A stretch of 64,000 bases of DNA from Volvox africanus. Taxonomy: Eukaryota > Chlorophyta > Chlorophyceae > Chlamydomonadales > Volvocaceae. The number at the start of each line of letters is the position of its first letter. Within the stretch, counting starts at the first letter, position 1. The stretch lies in the NCBI GenBank assembly GCA_030268105.1, contig BSDZ01000020.1, forward strand, positions 1,194,001 through 1,258,000, in the 5' to 3' direction. The notes below the pieces were generated by a model that saw only the letters and a list, made by a program, of their open reading frames with translations, searched no databases and had not been told where the DNA came from. A program made the translations under genes and the position numbers. Shown here one piece after another: positions 1 to 10,464 of the stretch.

Positions 1-1
1 C

Positions 2-505
2 GGAATTCCTTTTCAATCTTATAATGCTTTGGTAGCTTTTGCTAGAGGAGCAGAAGTTAGACAGTTGGCGGGAAAGGATGTTAAACAATTCAACCCTCGC
101 GTTCACGCGATGCGAACGCAGGAACTGCCTTCGGAGTTGTCACCGAGGGACCAGAGTCCTAACCATCAACGCCCCGCGGCAACCGCACATACCGTTCACA
201 AGGAAAGGCGGTATGACAATCGCGGACGTCACAGCCCAAGTAATCGTGGGTCTGCGGGAACCGGGCCGAGCTCTGGCCATGCTAAAGGCAAACGAATAGG
301 GAGCACGCCATCTGTAGCGGCAATGCAGAACGTGGCTCCTAGTGTGAAGAAACCTCGGACGGATGATCCGTATATGCAAAAGTGGGAGTGTCGACGTTCA
401 GAGTTTGATCGTCGAAAGTTTGCTAATCTTTGCTTGCGGTGTGCGGCAGAACACCCTACCCGCGAGTGCCCCCTTTTGCCACCTTTCGTACCGAAGACGA
501 CCTAG
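2..505 (+). pseudogene. gag, C-terminal part (copy A)
   Basis: This is the end of the capsid/nucleocapsid polyprotein; its start is outside the window. The segment reading YNALVAFARGAEVRQLAG aligns with copy B gag. A zinc knuckle of the form CX2CX3HX4C lies just before the end, one residue shorter in the middle than the canonical retroviral knuckle, and copy B has the same spacing. The frame closes at a UAG (503-505), but the same frame continues open into pol, as in copy B. Confidence 0.85.
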
Positions 506-544
506 GAAATTGCCCGGGATGTGGAGGAAGGGACTTCTCCCGGG
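503..544 (+). promoter_or_regulatory. Predicted UAG readthrough signal, copy A
   Basis: UAG at 503-505 is followed by a 7-nt spacer, then a perfect 7-bp stem (CCCGGGA at 513-519 with TCCCGGG at 538-544) closing an 18-nt loop. Spacer, stem and loop lengths equal those of copy B. The last base pair is A-T here and T-A in copy B, a compensatory change that supports a real RNA structure. By analogy with gammaretroviral gag-pol readthrough, it would let a fraction of ribosomes read into pol. Confidence 0.65.
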
Positions 545-2991
545 ATAGAAGAAAGTGGATGTGGCCGCTGGCCGTCGTTACGCCCTGCTGTAAGGGCCCT
601 TTTACCTGCTGCTTTCAGACAAATCGAACGGGCTATCGAGCGACGCTTCTCACTCGACGGACGCACGGGACTAAATCATTTCGACCCGTTGTGTAATTTA
701 TTTGCGCCACGTTGCCCCCTCTCTTCTCTCGATTTATCTGGCCACACTACGCTATTTATCCCTTCATCTTTCCGTGAGCTGTGTGAACAGCTCGCCAGGT
801 ACAAGAAGTACCACCGTCAAAGTCCAGACACTGCAGCTTGCATATTAATTCCCTCCTTTTGCCAACGTAAGGTGGCGTCCTTGTTGGAAGGTATGCAACG
901 TGTTCTCCGATTCGAGTCGGGCACCGCTCTGTTTAACGGTGTGGATGTGACGGGTAATCGGATGATGCTGCCTAAACTACCTTTCGCTGCTGAAGTGTGG
1001 TTTGAGGCCCCTCTTTTAAGTCCTACCAGGTTCGAACCTGCTATAGGATCTCTTCTGATGTCTGCGGAGTCGACTCCGAGGGGGAATCGCGTCCCTATTA
1101 TCGAAATCGGCGTCGGAGGTCGACTGATGAAGGCGCTTGTGGATACCGGCGCCAGTGACGACTTCATCTCGGCAAAGGAGGTGAAAGATTTGGGGTTGAC
1201 CCCTCAGTCGTCCGATTGTGCACAGGTTGTCCTCGCTAATGGAGGAAAGCATCCCATCGTGGGCAGGATCACCCTTAGCCTATCGATAGGCCCTCTGCGT
1301 GTTAGGGCCCAACCGTATGTGCTACAAGGTCTCTCGGAGACAGCACAGTACATTCTGGGTGCCGCGACATTACGACAGTACCGCGCGCGCATCGATATGG
1401 AGTCCACCACACTTAGTTTGTGCAAAGGGAACCTATCGACTAAGGTACCTTTTCTGTCGTACCAAGATGTCACACCAGAGGAGGGCGGAACTGTTGCGGA
1501 GCCTGAGGTTAACTTCGCTTTGACGGCGATCGTCAGCGGAAAACAAGAACCCAAGCTAATTGGACGCAAGGAAACCGATCGAATGATACGGAGAGGCGCC
1601 CATGTGTTGCTTGTGAGGCCACGGGTGCAGTCGAATGCTACCACCGCGCAGTCCACCGTGAAGGATCTTGAGGTCGAAGCCCTCCTGCATAAATATGCTG
1701 ATGTTTTTCATGACATCCCAGGGCTCCCACCTATGCGACCTGTTGACCATACGATCCCTCTTGTGCCCGGAGCACAACCCGTTTCACGACCTATGTACAG
1801 GTTAAGCCTGTTGGAGCTGGATGAAGTGAAGCGGCAAGTGAGGGATCTGCTCGCGAAGGGTATGATTCGGCCTAGCACATCGCCATATTCTGCACCGATA
1901 TTGTTTGTCGGTAAGAAGGATGGGACGTTGCGTATGTGCATTGATTATAGAGGCTTGAATGCGACCACGATCAAAAATCGCTACCCTTTGCCGCGCGTCG
2001 ATGACCTGCTCGATAAGCTGAAAGGCTCAGCTTATTTTTCCTCGATTGACCTTCAACAAGGGTATAATCAGATACGCATCGCTGTCTCTGATATTCCGAA
2101 AACCGCTTTCCGGACTCCCTTTGGTCACTTCGAGTATACGGTTTTGTCGTTTGGACTAACTAATGCGCCCGCCACATTTCAAGCAGTGATGGATCGCATG
2201 TTCAGACCGTATATCAACAGGTTCGTCGTTTGCTATTTGGATGATATTTTGATATATTCCAAAACGCGCGAGGAGCATCTGAAGCATCTCGAGCTCGTGC
2301 TTGAAGTGATGAAGCGGGAGCAACTGTTTGCTTAACGCGCCAAGTGTTTTTGGGCGCAGCCGCAAGTGGAGTATTTGGGCCACATCGTGTCGGCCACTGG
2401 GGTCAGGATGGACCCACGGAAGGTAGCTGTGGTTCGCGAATGGCCCGCGCCTCAGAACCTCACCGAACTACGTCAGTTCTTGGGTTTGACTAACTACTTT
2501 CGTAAGTTTATGAAGAATTACTCCATTATTGCGGCCCCGCTTACGAATTTGACGAAGAAAGGAGGTTTCGTTTCTCTTGAAGCCTGGACACCCGCGTGTC
2601 AGCGGGCATTCGAAGAGCTCAAGCGAATTGTCGCCGACGACGTTACCCTCTCTTTCCCTGACTACTCGTTGCCATTCCGTGTTGAAGTTGTATCGGATGC
2701 TTCCTTGCATGGAAGCGGCGCTGTATTGTTACAGGAAGGACGACCGATCGCCTTCACGAGTAAGAAGTTTTCGGGTGCGGAGGCCCGATATACAACTGGA
2801 GAGCAAGAGCTGTTGGCAGCTCTACATGCTTTGAAGGAATGGCGTTGTTACCTCGAGGGCCGCCCTTTTACACTGAAGACCGATCATAAGCTGCTGACAT
2901 TCTTGCAGAGTGTCCCTACGCTTAACCGACGACAAGCTCGATGGATGGAGTATCTATCTCGTTTCGACTGCACATCGGAGTATATCGCCGG
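506..2991 (+). pseudogene. pol, N-terminal half (copy A): protease, RT, RNase H
   Basis: This stretch is in frame with gag after the UAG. In order it holds a methyltransferase-like N-terminal segment (about 600-960), an aspartic protease with DTGASDDF, a reverse transcriptase with YLDDILIYS, and RNase H beginning at VSDAS. A premature TAA at 2333-2335 falls just after the RT palm; copy B has a lysine codon AAA there. The frame is then cut at 2991 by the insertion of copy B and resumes at 10470. Confidence 0.9.
2987..2991 (+). repeat. Target-site duplication of copy B, left (GCCGG)
   Basis: GCCGG precedes the 5' LTR and is repeated exactly at 10465-10469 after the 3' LTR. Five bp is the usual duplication size for Ty3/gypsy integrases. 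Removing copy B and one GCCGG joins the two pol halves of copy A in frame. Confidence 0.95.
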
Positions 2992-3816
2992 TGTTGTGCT
3001 ACGGTTCATTTCCCATCGACGCGTAGGTCGACGCGATCCTATGAGTCGAAGTGCTTTGTGATGAACGCATTACATATGAATGAATCTGCATGATGTAAAT
3101 GTATTCGCATACATTTATATATGCATCTGGCATGTTGTCATTGATCCATCGCGACATCGCATCATGGCAAATCCGCCTAGCATGCATGAATGACCGAATC
3201 ATTGAAGTGCGCATTATGCTCGTGCTATGAAACGATAAGTAATATTATCTGATATAATATTACTTCATTAAAGCACACGTTGAGAGCGCCGCACTTGTCG
3301 CGATGCATGCCCTGCAACCGGATATCGTTATCCGGACCCTTGCATCATGCGAATGCCGGAAAGGCTTATACGTTGTTATACGTAGACATCGCCTAGACGC
3401 AGTAGGGTTGTCACATCTAGGATCGGCCTCCTGATGTGAATCGTACGGCATTGCGATGCTGCGAGTATAACAGATGCGAGGACGGCTAAGCTAGATAAGA
3501 CATTCGATACCGGAGAACACTTGTGTGTTCTACATTACTATTGCTATACGATATCCTACTTAGCCCGAGCTAAAGCCTGAACTTCGCTGATCACCGCCGC
3601 GTGATGATTGCTTACTTCCGGCGCTGACGGCGATTTCGTCCATTGCATCATTCCGATCTGTAAGACCGTAAGTTATATCTCTCTTCGTCTTGAAGTCTTC
3701 CGCTGTCTCTGTTTGCTCTCGCTTGCCTTGCTGTACTTGCAAGTGCTCGCGCATCGGTGTCGATAGTCTCCAGACGTGCAGATACTCATGAGCAAACGCG
3801 AACGAGAGGTACAACA
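2992..3816 (+). repeat. 5' LTR of copy B
   Basis: An 825-bp repeat that starts TGTTGTGCTACGG and ends GGTACAACA, repeated at 9640-10464 with a constant offset of 6648. It should contain the element's promoter and polyadenylation signals, but I could not place these with confidence. Confidence 0.95.
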
Positions 3817-4282
3817 ATTTGGTATCGAGACAGGTTCGTTGCCTAACTGTCTCTCTTTGTCTAATCGGAAGTAGGTTCTTTCTATGGCGAGTTCCAGCGA
3901 CGAACCACGAGGACCGCTAGATACTTTTGCCGAAGACTTAGGCCGCGCCGTTTTGGACGCCGCCGCTTCCGGTTTGTAATTGTTTAATTGCTTTTGCTTA
4001 GATTGCTGCACTTGTTGTGTAAGTGTACGCTCTGAGTCGCAGGTAATCTCAGTGCACCGGCATTGCTTGCCGCGGCGACTGAGACCGGCGTTCGTCCGGA
4101 CCAGTTGGCGACTCTCATTGCTCAAACTACGGAGATCAGGACTCAGCTGGGCAATTACTTGCTGAGTTTGCTGAATCTTCTCAAGAGTACTGTCGGTAGG
4201 CTCACCGAGTCGCTTTGTACTCTTGCCTTTGCGATAGAAGTCGGCTTCTATTACGCAAAACTAGGGTATCGTTTCGTGCTCC
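3817..4282 (+). other. Leader between 5' LTR and gag (copy B)
   Basis: This 466-bp leader holds the primer site and presumably the packaging signal. No domain-bearing reading frame is seen before the gag ATG at 4283. Confidence 0.6.
3820..3834 (+). other. Predicted tRNA primer-binding site (copy B)
   Basis: TGGTATCGAGACAGG begins three bases after the 5' LTR. TGG would pair with the CCA end of a tRNA. The core ATCGAGAC also follows TGG in the unrelated minus-strand element at 31839-31856, so both may use the same or a related tRNA. The tRNA identity is not determined. Confidence 0.6.
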
Positions 4283-5518
4283 ATGTCCGCGGAACACGAC
4301 GATACGCCGCACACTAGCCTAGCTAGCCAACCCGATTTCGTTGTAGCTGCTAGAGCGCCGGATAGAGGTCTTGAGACTGTTGGCGCGCGAGCCACTCAAG
4401 AGCCCCTTTTCCTTCAGACCCCTGCTCACTTAATTGTGCCGCATTCAGCAGTGAACACGAATATGGACAACACTGCTGGACCAAGGGTTCTGCCATTACC
4501 TCAAGCTCGAGGGCATGATGACATCCCTGAGGTGATGAGATTGTCGATTCCCGTTCCTAGGCTCAATATTTCGCTGACCGACAAGACACCAGGGCATAGC
4601 ATAGCCGATGCAACTCGTGCGTACGTGCGTGACGCTAAAAAGTACCTCCAAGCTGTTCATGGTGGCGACAATGACGGTATCAGGTGTCTCTTCGTTGGTA
4701 ACACCCTCGAGGGCGCAGCGAAGGACTGGTATCGCAATTGGACCAACGCCCGGGGCAGCTATACTTTTGACGAGTTAGTCGCCGCTTTGCTCGCACGATT
4801 CGCTACTGAGGTTCAAGCACGCGATGTGGAAGCTCGTAACGTTTTGGCAGCGGGTAGCTACCACATGCGTCGGGATGAAAATGTACCTGCGTACCAGTCA
4901 CGCTTCGAAGCACTTGTGACTCCCATTGCTGACCTCACCGAATCTGAGCGTGTCTTTTGGTTTAGGCGAGGCCTAACGAAACTTTTGGCTAAATGGTGCG
5001 CCACTGACTTGGTTGGAGCGCAGATCAAGTCGTATGACGCGTTGGTCGCTTTTGCTAAGGGCGCGGAGATACGACTTCTTGCCGGCGAGGAAGAAGTCAA
5101 GTCTGCCCCTCGTGCAAATGCCGTGCAAGTGCAGGATCCGCTTGGGGAAGCTGTAGCTCTCGACCAGGACCTCGGCGCGACCCGCCCCACGCCTACTGCC
5201 GCGACGCGACGCGGCAACGGGCAGCGCAAGGCGCGCGGGGGCGCTAGCTCGGGTGTCCGTGGTACAGGAGGAGCAGGTCCGAGCTCGGACCCAGCTAGGA
5301 ACAGGAAGCGTGGTGGTGCGCCGTCGTCGGCAGCCGCACAGCGTTCCGACCCCAACACGAAGCGTACTCGTACGGACGACACATTTATGCCAAAATGGAA
5401 TTGCAATCGTTCCGAATTCGAGCGTCGAAAATTGGCCAACGTTTGTCTACGGTGTGCGGAGAGCCATTCTACGAAGGATTGCCCTCTAATGCCGCCGTTT
5501 GTACCTCAGCCGAAATAG
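4283..5518 (+). CDS. gag: gag polyprotein (copy B)
   Basis: A 411-residue structural protein forming the virus-like particle around the RNA. A poorly conserved N-terminus is followed by a retrotransposon-gag capsid domain (about residues 90-260) and a basic Arg/Gly-rich linker. A zinc knuckle of form CX2CX3HX4C (codons about 5444-5482) binds nucleic acid. The start is the first ATG after the leader that opens this frame. The frame ends at UAG (5516-5518), but the same frame stays open downstream into pol, so pol is probably made as a gag-pol fusion by readthrough. Confidence 0.92.
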   Translation: MSAEHDDTPHTSLASQPDFVVAARAPDRGLETVGARATQEPLFLQTPAHLIVPHSAVNTNMDNTAGPRVLPLPQARGHDDIPEVMRLSIPVPRLNISLTDKTPGHSIADATRAYVRDAKKYLQAVHGGDNDGIRCLFVGNTLEGAAKDWYRNWTNARGSYTFDELVAALLARFATEVQARDVEARNVLAAGSYHMRRDENVPAYQSRFEALVTPIADLTESERVFWFRRGLTKLLAKWCATDLVGAQIKSYDALVAFAKGAEIRLLAGEEEVKSAPRANAVQVQDPLGEAVALDQDLGATRPTPTAATRRGNGQRKARGGASSGVRGTGGAGPSSDPARNRKRGGAPSSAAAQRSDPNTKRTRTDDTFMPKWNCNRSEFERRKLANVCLRCAESHSTKDCPLMPPFVPQPK

Positions 5519-5557
5519 GGGCTTGCCCGGGTTCCTGCGGAGGGGGCTCTACCTGGG
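5516..5557 (+). promoter_or_regulatory. Predicted UAG readthrough signal, copy B
   Basis: UAG at 5516-5518, a 7-nt spacer, then the stem CCCGGGT (5526-5532) with ACCTGGG (5551-5557), including one G-U pair, and an 18-nt loop. It differs from copy A in sequence but not in geometry. Loop bases could form a pseudoknot with downstream sequence, which I could not resolve. Confidence 0.7.
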
Positions 5558-8500
5558 TTTTCTGAACTAACGCGTGGTCGGTGGTCATCCTTACGGCCAG
5601 CCGTTAAGGCATTGTTGCCTTGTGTACTTGGACACATCGAGCGAGTCATTGCGCGACGCATCACGCTTGACGGACGCACGGGACTTCTCTGCTTCGACCC
5701 GTTGTGTAATTTGTTTACACCTCGCCGTCCCCTGTCGTCTATCGATCTGTCTAACCACGTGGTTTTGTTCATCCCCTCGTCTCTGCGTGAGATGTCGGAA
5801 CAGTTGGCCATATACAGGAGATGTAGGCGTCAATATCCAGGCACTGCCGCATGTGTATTACTCCCTGCTTTCTGTCGGCGCAAGGCAGAGGCATTGTTAA
5901 GGGGTATGCGGCATGTCCACCGGTTCGAGCCGGGCACCGTTTTGTTTAATGGTGTGGATCGGGAGGGTACGCTGGCTCCGTGGCCACACCTATCCTACTC
6001 GGTTGACGTTTGGTACGAAGCTCCTGACGGGGGTGCCGTTGGTTACGGACCCGCCCTAAGTGCACTGACGTTGTCTGCTGGGCAGTCGCTCGTAGATAAC
6101 CGTGTCCCTGTGGTTCAGATCGGTTTGAATGGCCGTACTCTGAAGGCACTTGTTGACACCGGTGCCAGTGACGACTTCATCTCTGTCGCAGAGGTGAATG
6201 CGCTGGGGTTGTCCCCAGAGTCGTCTGATTGTACACAGGTTACCCTTGCTGACGGGGGTAAGCATCCCATCGTGGGCAGGATTACCCTTAGCCTATCGTT
6301 AGGCCCTTTGCGTGTTGTGACCCGGCCGTACGTGCTGCAGGGCTTAGCAGAGACTGCACCGTACATAATGGGGTCGTCGACATTACGACAGTACCGCGCG
6401 CGCATCGACATGGAGACCGCAACCCTGCATATGTGCAAGGGTACTCTGTCGATTAAGGTACCTTTCCTGTCGTTCGAACATGTCACACCAAAGGGGGGCG
6501 AAACTGAGGCGGTGCCTATGGTTAATTTCGCTGTGACCGCAATGGCCGCGCGAATCGAACCAGAGCTAGTCGGGCGTAAGGAGGCCGTCCGTTTGTTACG
6601 GAAGGGTGCCCACGGACTGCTTTTAAGGCCGCGGGTGAGCTGTTGTGTCACCACCGCGCAGATTTCTGTGGATCCTGAGGTTGAGGCCCTACTGTCGCAG
6701 TATGAGGACGTCTTTAAAGATATCCCTGGGCTACCACCTATGCGTCCTGTTGATCACACAATCCCTCTCATGCCTGGAGCGCAGCCTACGGCCCGGCCAA
6801 TGTACAGGTTGAGTCCATTGGAACTGGACGAGGTAAAGCGCCAGGTGACGGATTTACTCGCGAAGGGTATGATACGCCCCAGCACATCCCCGTATTCTGC
6901 ACCGATTTTGTTTGTCGGTAAGAAGGATGGGACCTTGCGCATGTGCATCGATTACCGGGGTTTAAATGCGAATACGGTGAAAAATCGCTACCCTTTGCCA
7001 CGCGTTGACGACCTGTTGGATAAGCTGAAGGGCTCGGCTTATTTTTCCTCAATTGACTTACAACAGGGCTACAATCAGATTCGCATCGCTGCCTCTGATA
7101 TCCCGAAAACCGCTTTTCGGACGCCCTTCGGTCACTTTGAGTATACGGTCCTATCGTTTGGTTTGACTAATGCCCCTGCGACGTTTCAGGCGGTTATGGA
7201 CCGAATGTTTAGGCCGTTTATCGACAGGTTCGTTGTTTGCTACCTGGATGACATCTTGGTATATTCTAAAACGCGCGAGGAGCACTTGGAGCATCTTCGG
7301 CTCGTGCTCGACGTTATGAGGCGGGAGCAATTGTTTGCTAAACGCGCCAAATGCTTTTGGGCGCAGCCTCAGGTGGAATATTTGGGCCACATTGTGTCGG
7401 CCACCGGTGTGAAGATGGACCCGCGGAAGGTCGCCGTGGTTCGCGATTGGCCCGCGCCTCAGAACCTCACGGAGCTGCGTAAGTTCCTTGGCTTGACCAA
7501 TTATTTCCGGAAGTTCATTGAAAAATATTCCATCATTGCGGCCCCGCTTACTAACTTAACTCGCAAAGGCGTTTTCGTTTCGCTCGAGTCGTGGACGTCG
7601 CAATGCCAGCGGGCATTCGAAGAGCTCAAACGGATCGTTGCCGAAGATGTCACCCTTGCATTCCCCGATTACTCGTTGCCATTTCGTGTTGAGGTAGTGT
7701 CTGATGCCTCAATATTTGGAAGCGGCGCTGTATTGTTACAGGAAGGGCGACCGATCGCCTTCACGAGTAAGAAGTTTTCTGGTGCGGAGATTCGCTACAC
7801 CACCGGGGAACAGGAGCTTCTGGCCGTACTGCATGCTTTAAAGGAATGGCGCTGTTACCTCGAGGGACGCCCGTTTACTTTAAAGACTGACCACAAGCCC
7901 CTAACGTTTTTGCAAAGCGTTCCGACGTTGAACCGCCGTCAAGCTAGGTGGATGGAATATCTAGCTAGGTTCAACTGCACCTGGGAGTATATTTCTGGTA
8001 AATTGAATATTGCCGATGCTCTCAGTCGACATCCGTCGCTACACGCTGCAATTTTGGCAGCGCCCGTCGTGCGGCCGCGTAGCGAGGAGGTTCCGATCGC
8101 GACGGACCTCGCGGAGCGGTTGAAGGTTGCCTACAACGCAGACGCCTGGTTCGCGGACCCGGCTAATGTAGAAAACCTTCGCAAGCAGAATGGCCTTTGG
8201 CTACGGACGGAGGGTGCAGCTACGCAAATCGTTGTTCCGAACGACGACGCGCTACGCTACGACATCCTTGCGCGGTTCCACGAGGACCCGTTAGCAGGAC
8301 ACCCTGGTAGCAAGCGATTGATCGACTTGGTGCAACGTTCCTTTTGGTGGCCTCGTTTGGCTAACGATGCGGCGAACTTCGTCCAGACATGCAGTCTGTG
8401 CCAGCGCAATAAGGCTTTGTCCGGTAAGGGCCATGGGTTGTTGCAACCGTTGCCTGTCCCGGATGCGCCTTGGGAAAGTGTTTCCATGGACTTCGTAGTC

Positions 8501-9580
8501 GCGCTGCCCAAAACTGAGGGGGGATACGATGCGGTGTTCGTAATGGTCGATCGTCTGACTAAGATGGTCCACCTAGCACCATGTACATCATCCTGCACGG
8601 CTGAGCAAACCGCACGTTTGTTTTTCGATAATGTGGTTCGGTTACACGGGATTCCCAAAAATGTGATCTCGGACCGCGGTGGACAGTTCACGTCTAAGTT
8701 TTGGGAAGCGCTCTGCAAGCGAGTTGGCATGCGTGTCAACCTGAGCACAGCGTACCACCCGCAGTCTGATGGTCAAACCGAACGCACAAACCGCACGTTG
8801 GGTGATATGTTGCGCAATTATGCTGGTCGCACACCACTTGTTTGGGATACATATTTGACTGCGGCAGAATTCGCGCTTAACAACGCTGTTAACCGCTCTA
8901 CAGGCAAAAGTCCGTTCTTTCTTAACTACGGGTTTCATCCCGCGCTACCCGTGTGGCGTGAGTTGGAAGTGAACGTGCCTGCTGCTAAACTTTTTGCCAA
9001 GTCTTTTATGTCCCGAATCACAGACGCGAAGTCGTGTTTGGACGCGGCGCAGCAACGAACGACGGAATACTACAACAAATCCAAGCAGGATGTGACGTTT
9101 TCGGAGGGGCAACTCGTGTTGCTAAGCACCAAGAACTTGCGTTCCTTGGCCGACGGATCCCGAAAACTCTTACCCCGTTGGATTGGTCCGTATCCTGTCA
9201 TGCGCATGGTTGGGAATGTGGCTGTGGAGCTTGCATTGCCCACTGATATGACCATTCACCCCACGTTTCACGTATCGCTTGTTCGTCCGTATCGTGGTAC
9301 GGAACCCGTCCCTGAGCCTGCTAACGCCCCCGCAGCGATCGAACCAGTTCCCGAGACCTGGATCGCTGGTAAACAGAAGTTTTACGATGTGGAGCGGGTG
9401 TTAGATTATCGCGCGCGTCGTGTGGGCCGACACCGACGTAAGCGAACAGTACACGAGTACTTGGTTAAGTGGACAGGGTATACCGACGAGCACAACTCAT
9501 GGGAACCGGCACGCAACTTCTCACAGGACATGAAACCCCTGCTCGAAGAAGCCCGCAAACGTGCCACACAAGCCCAATGA
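5519..9580 (+). CDS. pol: pol polyprotein (copy B): methyltransferase-like, PR, RT, RNase H, integrase, chromodomain
   Basis: In frame with gag after the UAG and open for about 1,350 codons. The order is: a Dam-like segment without its catalytic motif (about 5620-5960); an aspartic protease (DTGASDDF, Asp codon 6155); RT with YLDD (7241-7252); RNase H (SDAS near 7700); the integrase zinc domain H-H-C-C (from 8279); the integrase core with Asp 8489, Asp 8672 and Glu 8780, giving exact D-35-E spacing; and a C-terminal chromodomain (about 9376-9560), which in chromoviruses steers insertion to particular chromatin. No lesion is seen. There is no strong ATG at the pol start, consistent with fusion to gag. 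Confidence 0.95.
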   Translation, partial: GLARVPAEGALPGFSELTRGRWSSLRPAVKALLPCVLGHIERVIARRITLDGRTGLLCFDPLCNLFTPRRPLSSIDLSNHVVLFIPSSLREMSEQLAIYRRCRRQYPGTAACVLLPAFCRRKAEALLRGMRHVHRFEPGTVLFNGVDREGTLAPWPHLSYSVDVWYEAPDGGAVGYGPALSALTLSAGQSLVDNRVPVVQIGLNGRTLKALVDTGASDDFISVAEVNALGLSPESSDCTQVTLADGGKHPIVGRITLSLSLGPLRVVTRPYVLQGLAETAPYIMGSSTLRQYRARIDMETATLHMCKGTLSIKVPFLSFEHVTPKGGETEAVPMVNFAVTAMAARIEPELVGRKEAVRLLRKGAHGLLLRPRVSCCVTTAQISVDPEVEALLSQYEDVFKDIPGLPPMRPVDHTIPLMPGAQPTARPMYRLSPLELDEVKRQVTDLLAKGMIRPSTSPYSAPILFVGKKDGTLRMCIDYRGLNANTVKNRYPLPRVDDLLDKLKGSAYFSSIDLQQGYNQIRIAASDIPKTAFRTPFGHFEYTVLSFGLTNAPATFQAVMDRMFRPFIDRFVVCYLDDILVYSKTREEHLEHLRLVLDVMRREQLFAKRAKCFWAQPQVEYLGHIVSATGVKMDPRKVAVVRDWPAPQNLTELRKFLGLTNYFRKFIEKYSIIAAPLTNLTRKGVFVSLESWTSQCQRAFEELKRIVAEDVTLAFPDYSLPFRVEVVSDASIFGSGAVLLQEGRPIAFTSKKFSGAEIRYTTGEQELLAVLHALKEWRCYLEGRPFTLKTDHKPLTFLQSVPTLNRRQARWMEYLARFNCTWEYISGKLNIADALSRHPSLHAAILAAPVVRPRSEEVPIATDLAERLKVAYNADAWFADPANVENLRKQNGLWLRTEGAATQIVVPNDDALRYDILARFHEDPLAGHPGSKRLIDLVQRSFWWPRLANDAANFVQTCSLCQRNKALSGKGHGLLQPLPVPDAPWESVSMDFVVALPKTEGGYDAVFVMVDRLTKMVHLAPCTSSCTAEQTARLFFDNVVRLHGIPKNVISDRGGQFTSKFWEALCKRVGMRVNLSTAYHPQSDGQTERTNRTLGDMLRNYAGRTPLVWDTYLTAAEFALNNAVNRSTGKSPFFLNYGFHPALPVWRELEVNVPAAKLFAKSFMSRITDAKSCLDAAQQRTTEYYNKSKQDVTFSEGQLVLLSTKNLRSLADGSRKLLPRWIGPYPVMRMVGNVAVELALPTDMTIHPTFHVSLVRPYRGTEPVPEPANAPAAIEPVPETWIAGKQKFYDVERVLDYRARRVGRHRRKRTVHEYLVKWTGYTDEHNSWEPARNFSQDMKPLLEEARKRATQAQ

Positions 9581-9624
9581 CCCCTGCAGTCGATGCTGTA
9601 TGATGCAGCGAGGACGCTGCATAC

Positions 9625-9638
9625 GGGAGGGGGGATAA
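9625..9638 (+). other. Polypurine tract (copy B)
   Basis: GGGAGGGGGGATAA lies directly upstream of the 3' LTR and would prime plus-strand DNA synthesis. The same tract precedes the 3' LTR of copy A (12065-12078). Confidence 0.85.
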
Positions 9639-9639
9639 T

Positions 9640-10464
9640 TGTTGTGCTACGGTTCATTTCCCATCGACGCGTAGGTCGACGCGATCCTATGAGTCGAAGT
9701 GCTTTGTGATGAACGCATTACATATGAATGAATCTGCATGATGTAAATGTATTCGCATACATTTATATATGCATCTGGCATGTTGTCATTGATCCATCGC
9801 GACATCGCATCATGGCAAATCCGCCTAGCATGCATGAATGACCGAATCATTGAAGTGCGCATTATGCTCGTGCTATGAAACGATAAGTAATATTATCTGA
9901 TATAATATTACTTCATTAAAGCACACGTTGAGAGCGCCGCACTTGTCGCGATGCATGCCCTGCAACCGGATATCGTTATCCGGACCCTTGCATCATGCGA
10001 ATGCCGGAAAGGCTTATACGTTGTTATACGTAGACATCGCCTAGACGCAGTAGGGTTGTCACATCTAGGATCGGCCTCCTGATGTGAATCGTACGGCATT
10101 GCGATGCTGCGAGTATAACAGATGCGAGGACGGCTAAGCTAGATAAGACATTCGATACCGGAGAACACTTGTGTGTTCTACATTACTATTGCTATACGAT
10201 ATCCTACTTAGCCCGAGCTAAAGCCTGAACTTCGCTGATCACCGCCGCGTGATGATTGCTTACTTCCGGCGCTGACGGCGATTTCGTCCATTGCATCATT
10301 CCGATCTGTAAGACCGTAAGTTATATCTCTCTTCGTCTTGAAGTCTTCCGCTGTCTCTGTTTGCTCTCGCTTGCCTTGCTGTACTTGCAAGTGCTCGCGC
10401 ATCGGTGTCGATAGTCTCCAGACGTGCAGATACTCATGAGCAAACGCGAACGAGAGGTACAACA
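9640..10464 (+). repeat. 3' LTR of copy B
   Basis: An 825-bp match to 2992-3816, followed directly by the second GCCGG (10465-10469). Confidence 0.95.

Larger units (their letters stand above)
2992..10464 (+). mobile_element. Ty3/gypsy chromovirus copy B, full length and apparently intact
   Basis: This is a 7,473-bp element with two 825-bp LTRs (TG...CA) in which I saw no difference, a tRNA primer site, open gag and pol, a polypurine tract and a perfect 5-bp target duplication. It is nested inside an older copy of its own family, between RNase H and integrase. Intact frames plus matching LTRs indicate very recent insertion and possible activity. The pol order PR-RT-RH-INT-chromodomain places it among the chromoviruses. 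Confidence 0.96.

Noticed and set aside
503..5518. UAG as a sense codon in this organism
   Set aside because: Long intact frames lack internal UAG, and other genes end normally; only the special positions carry it.
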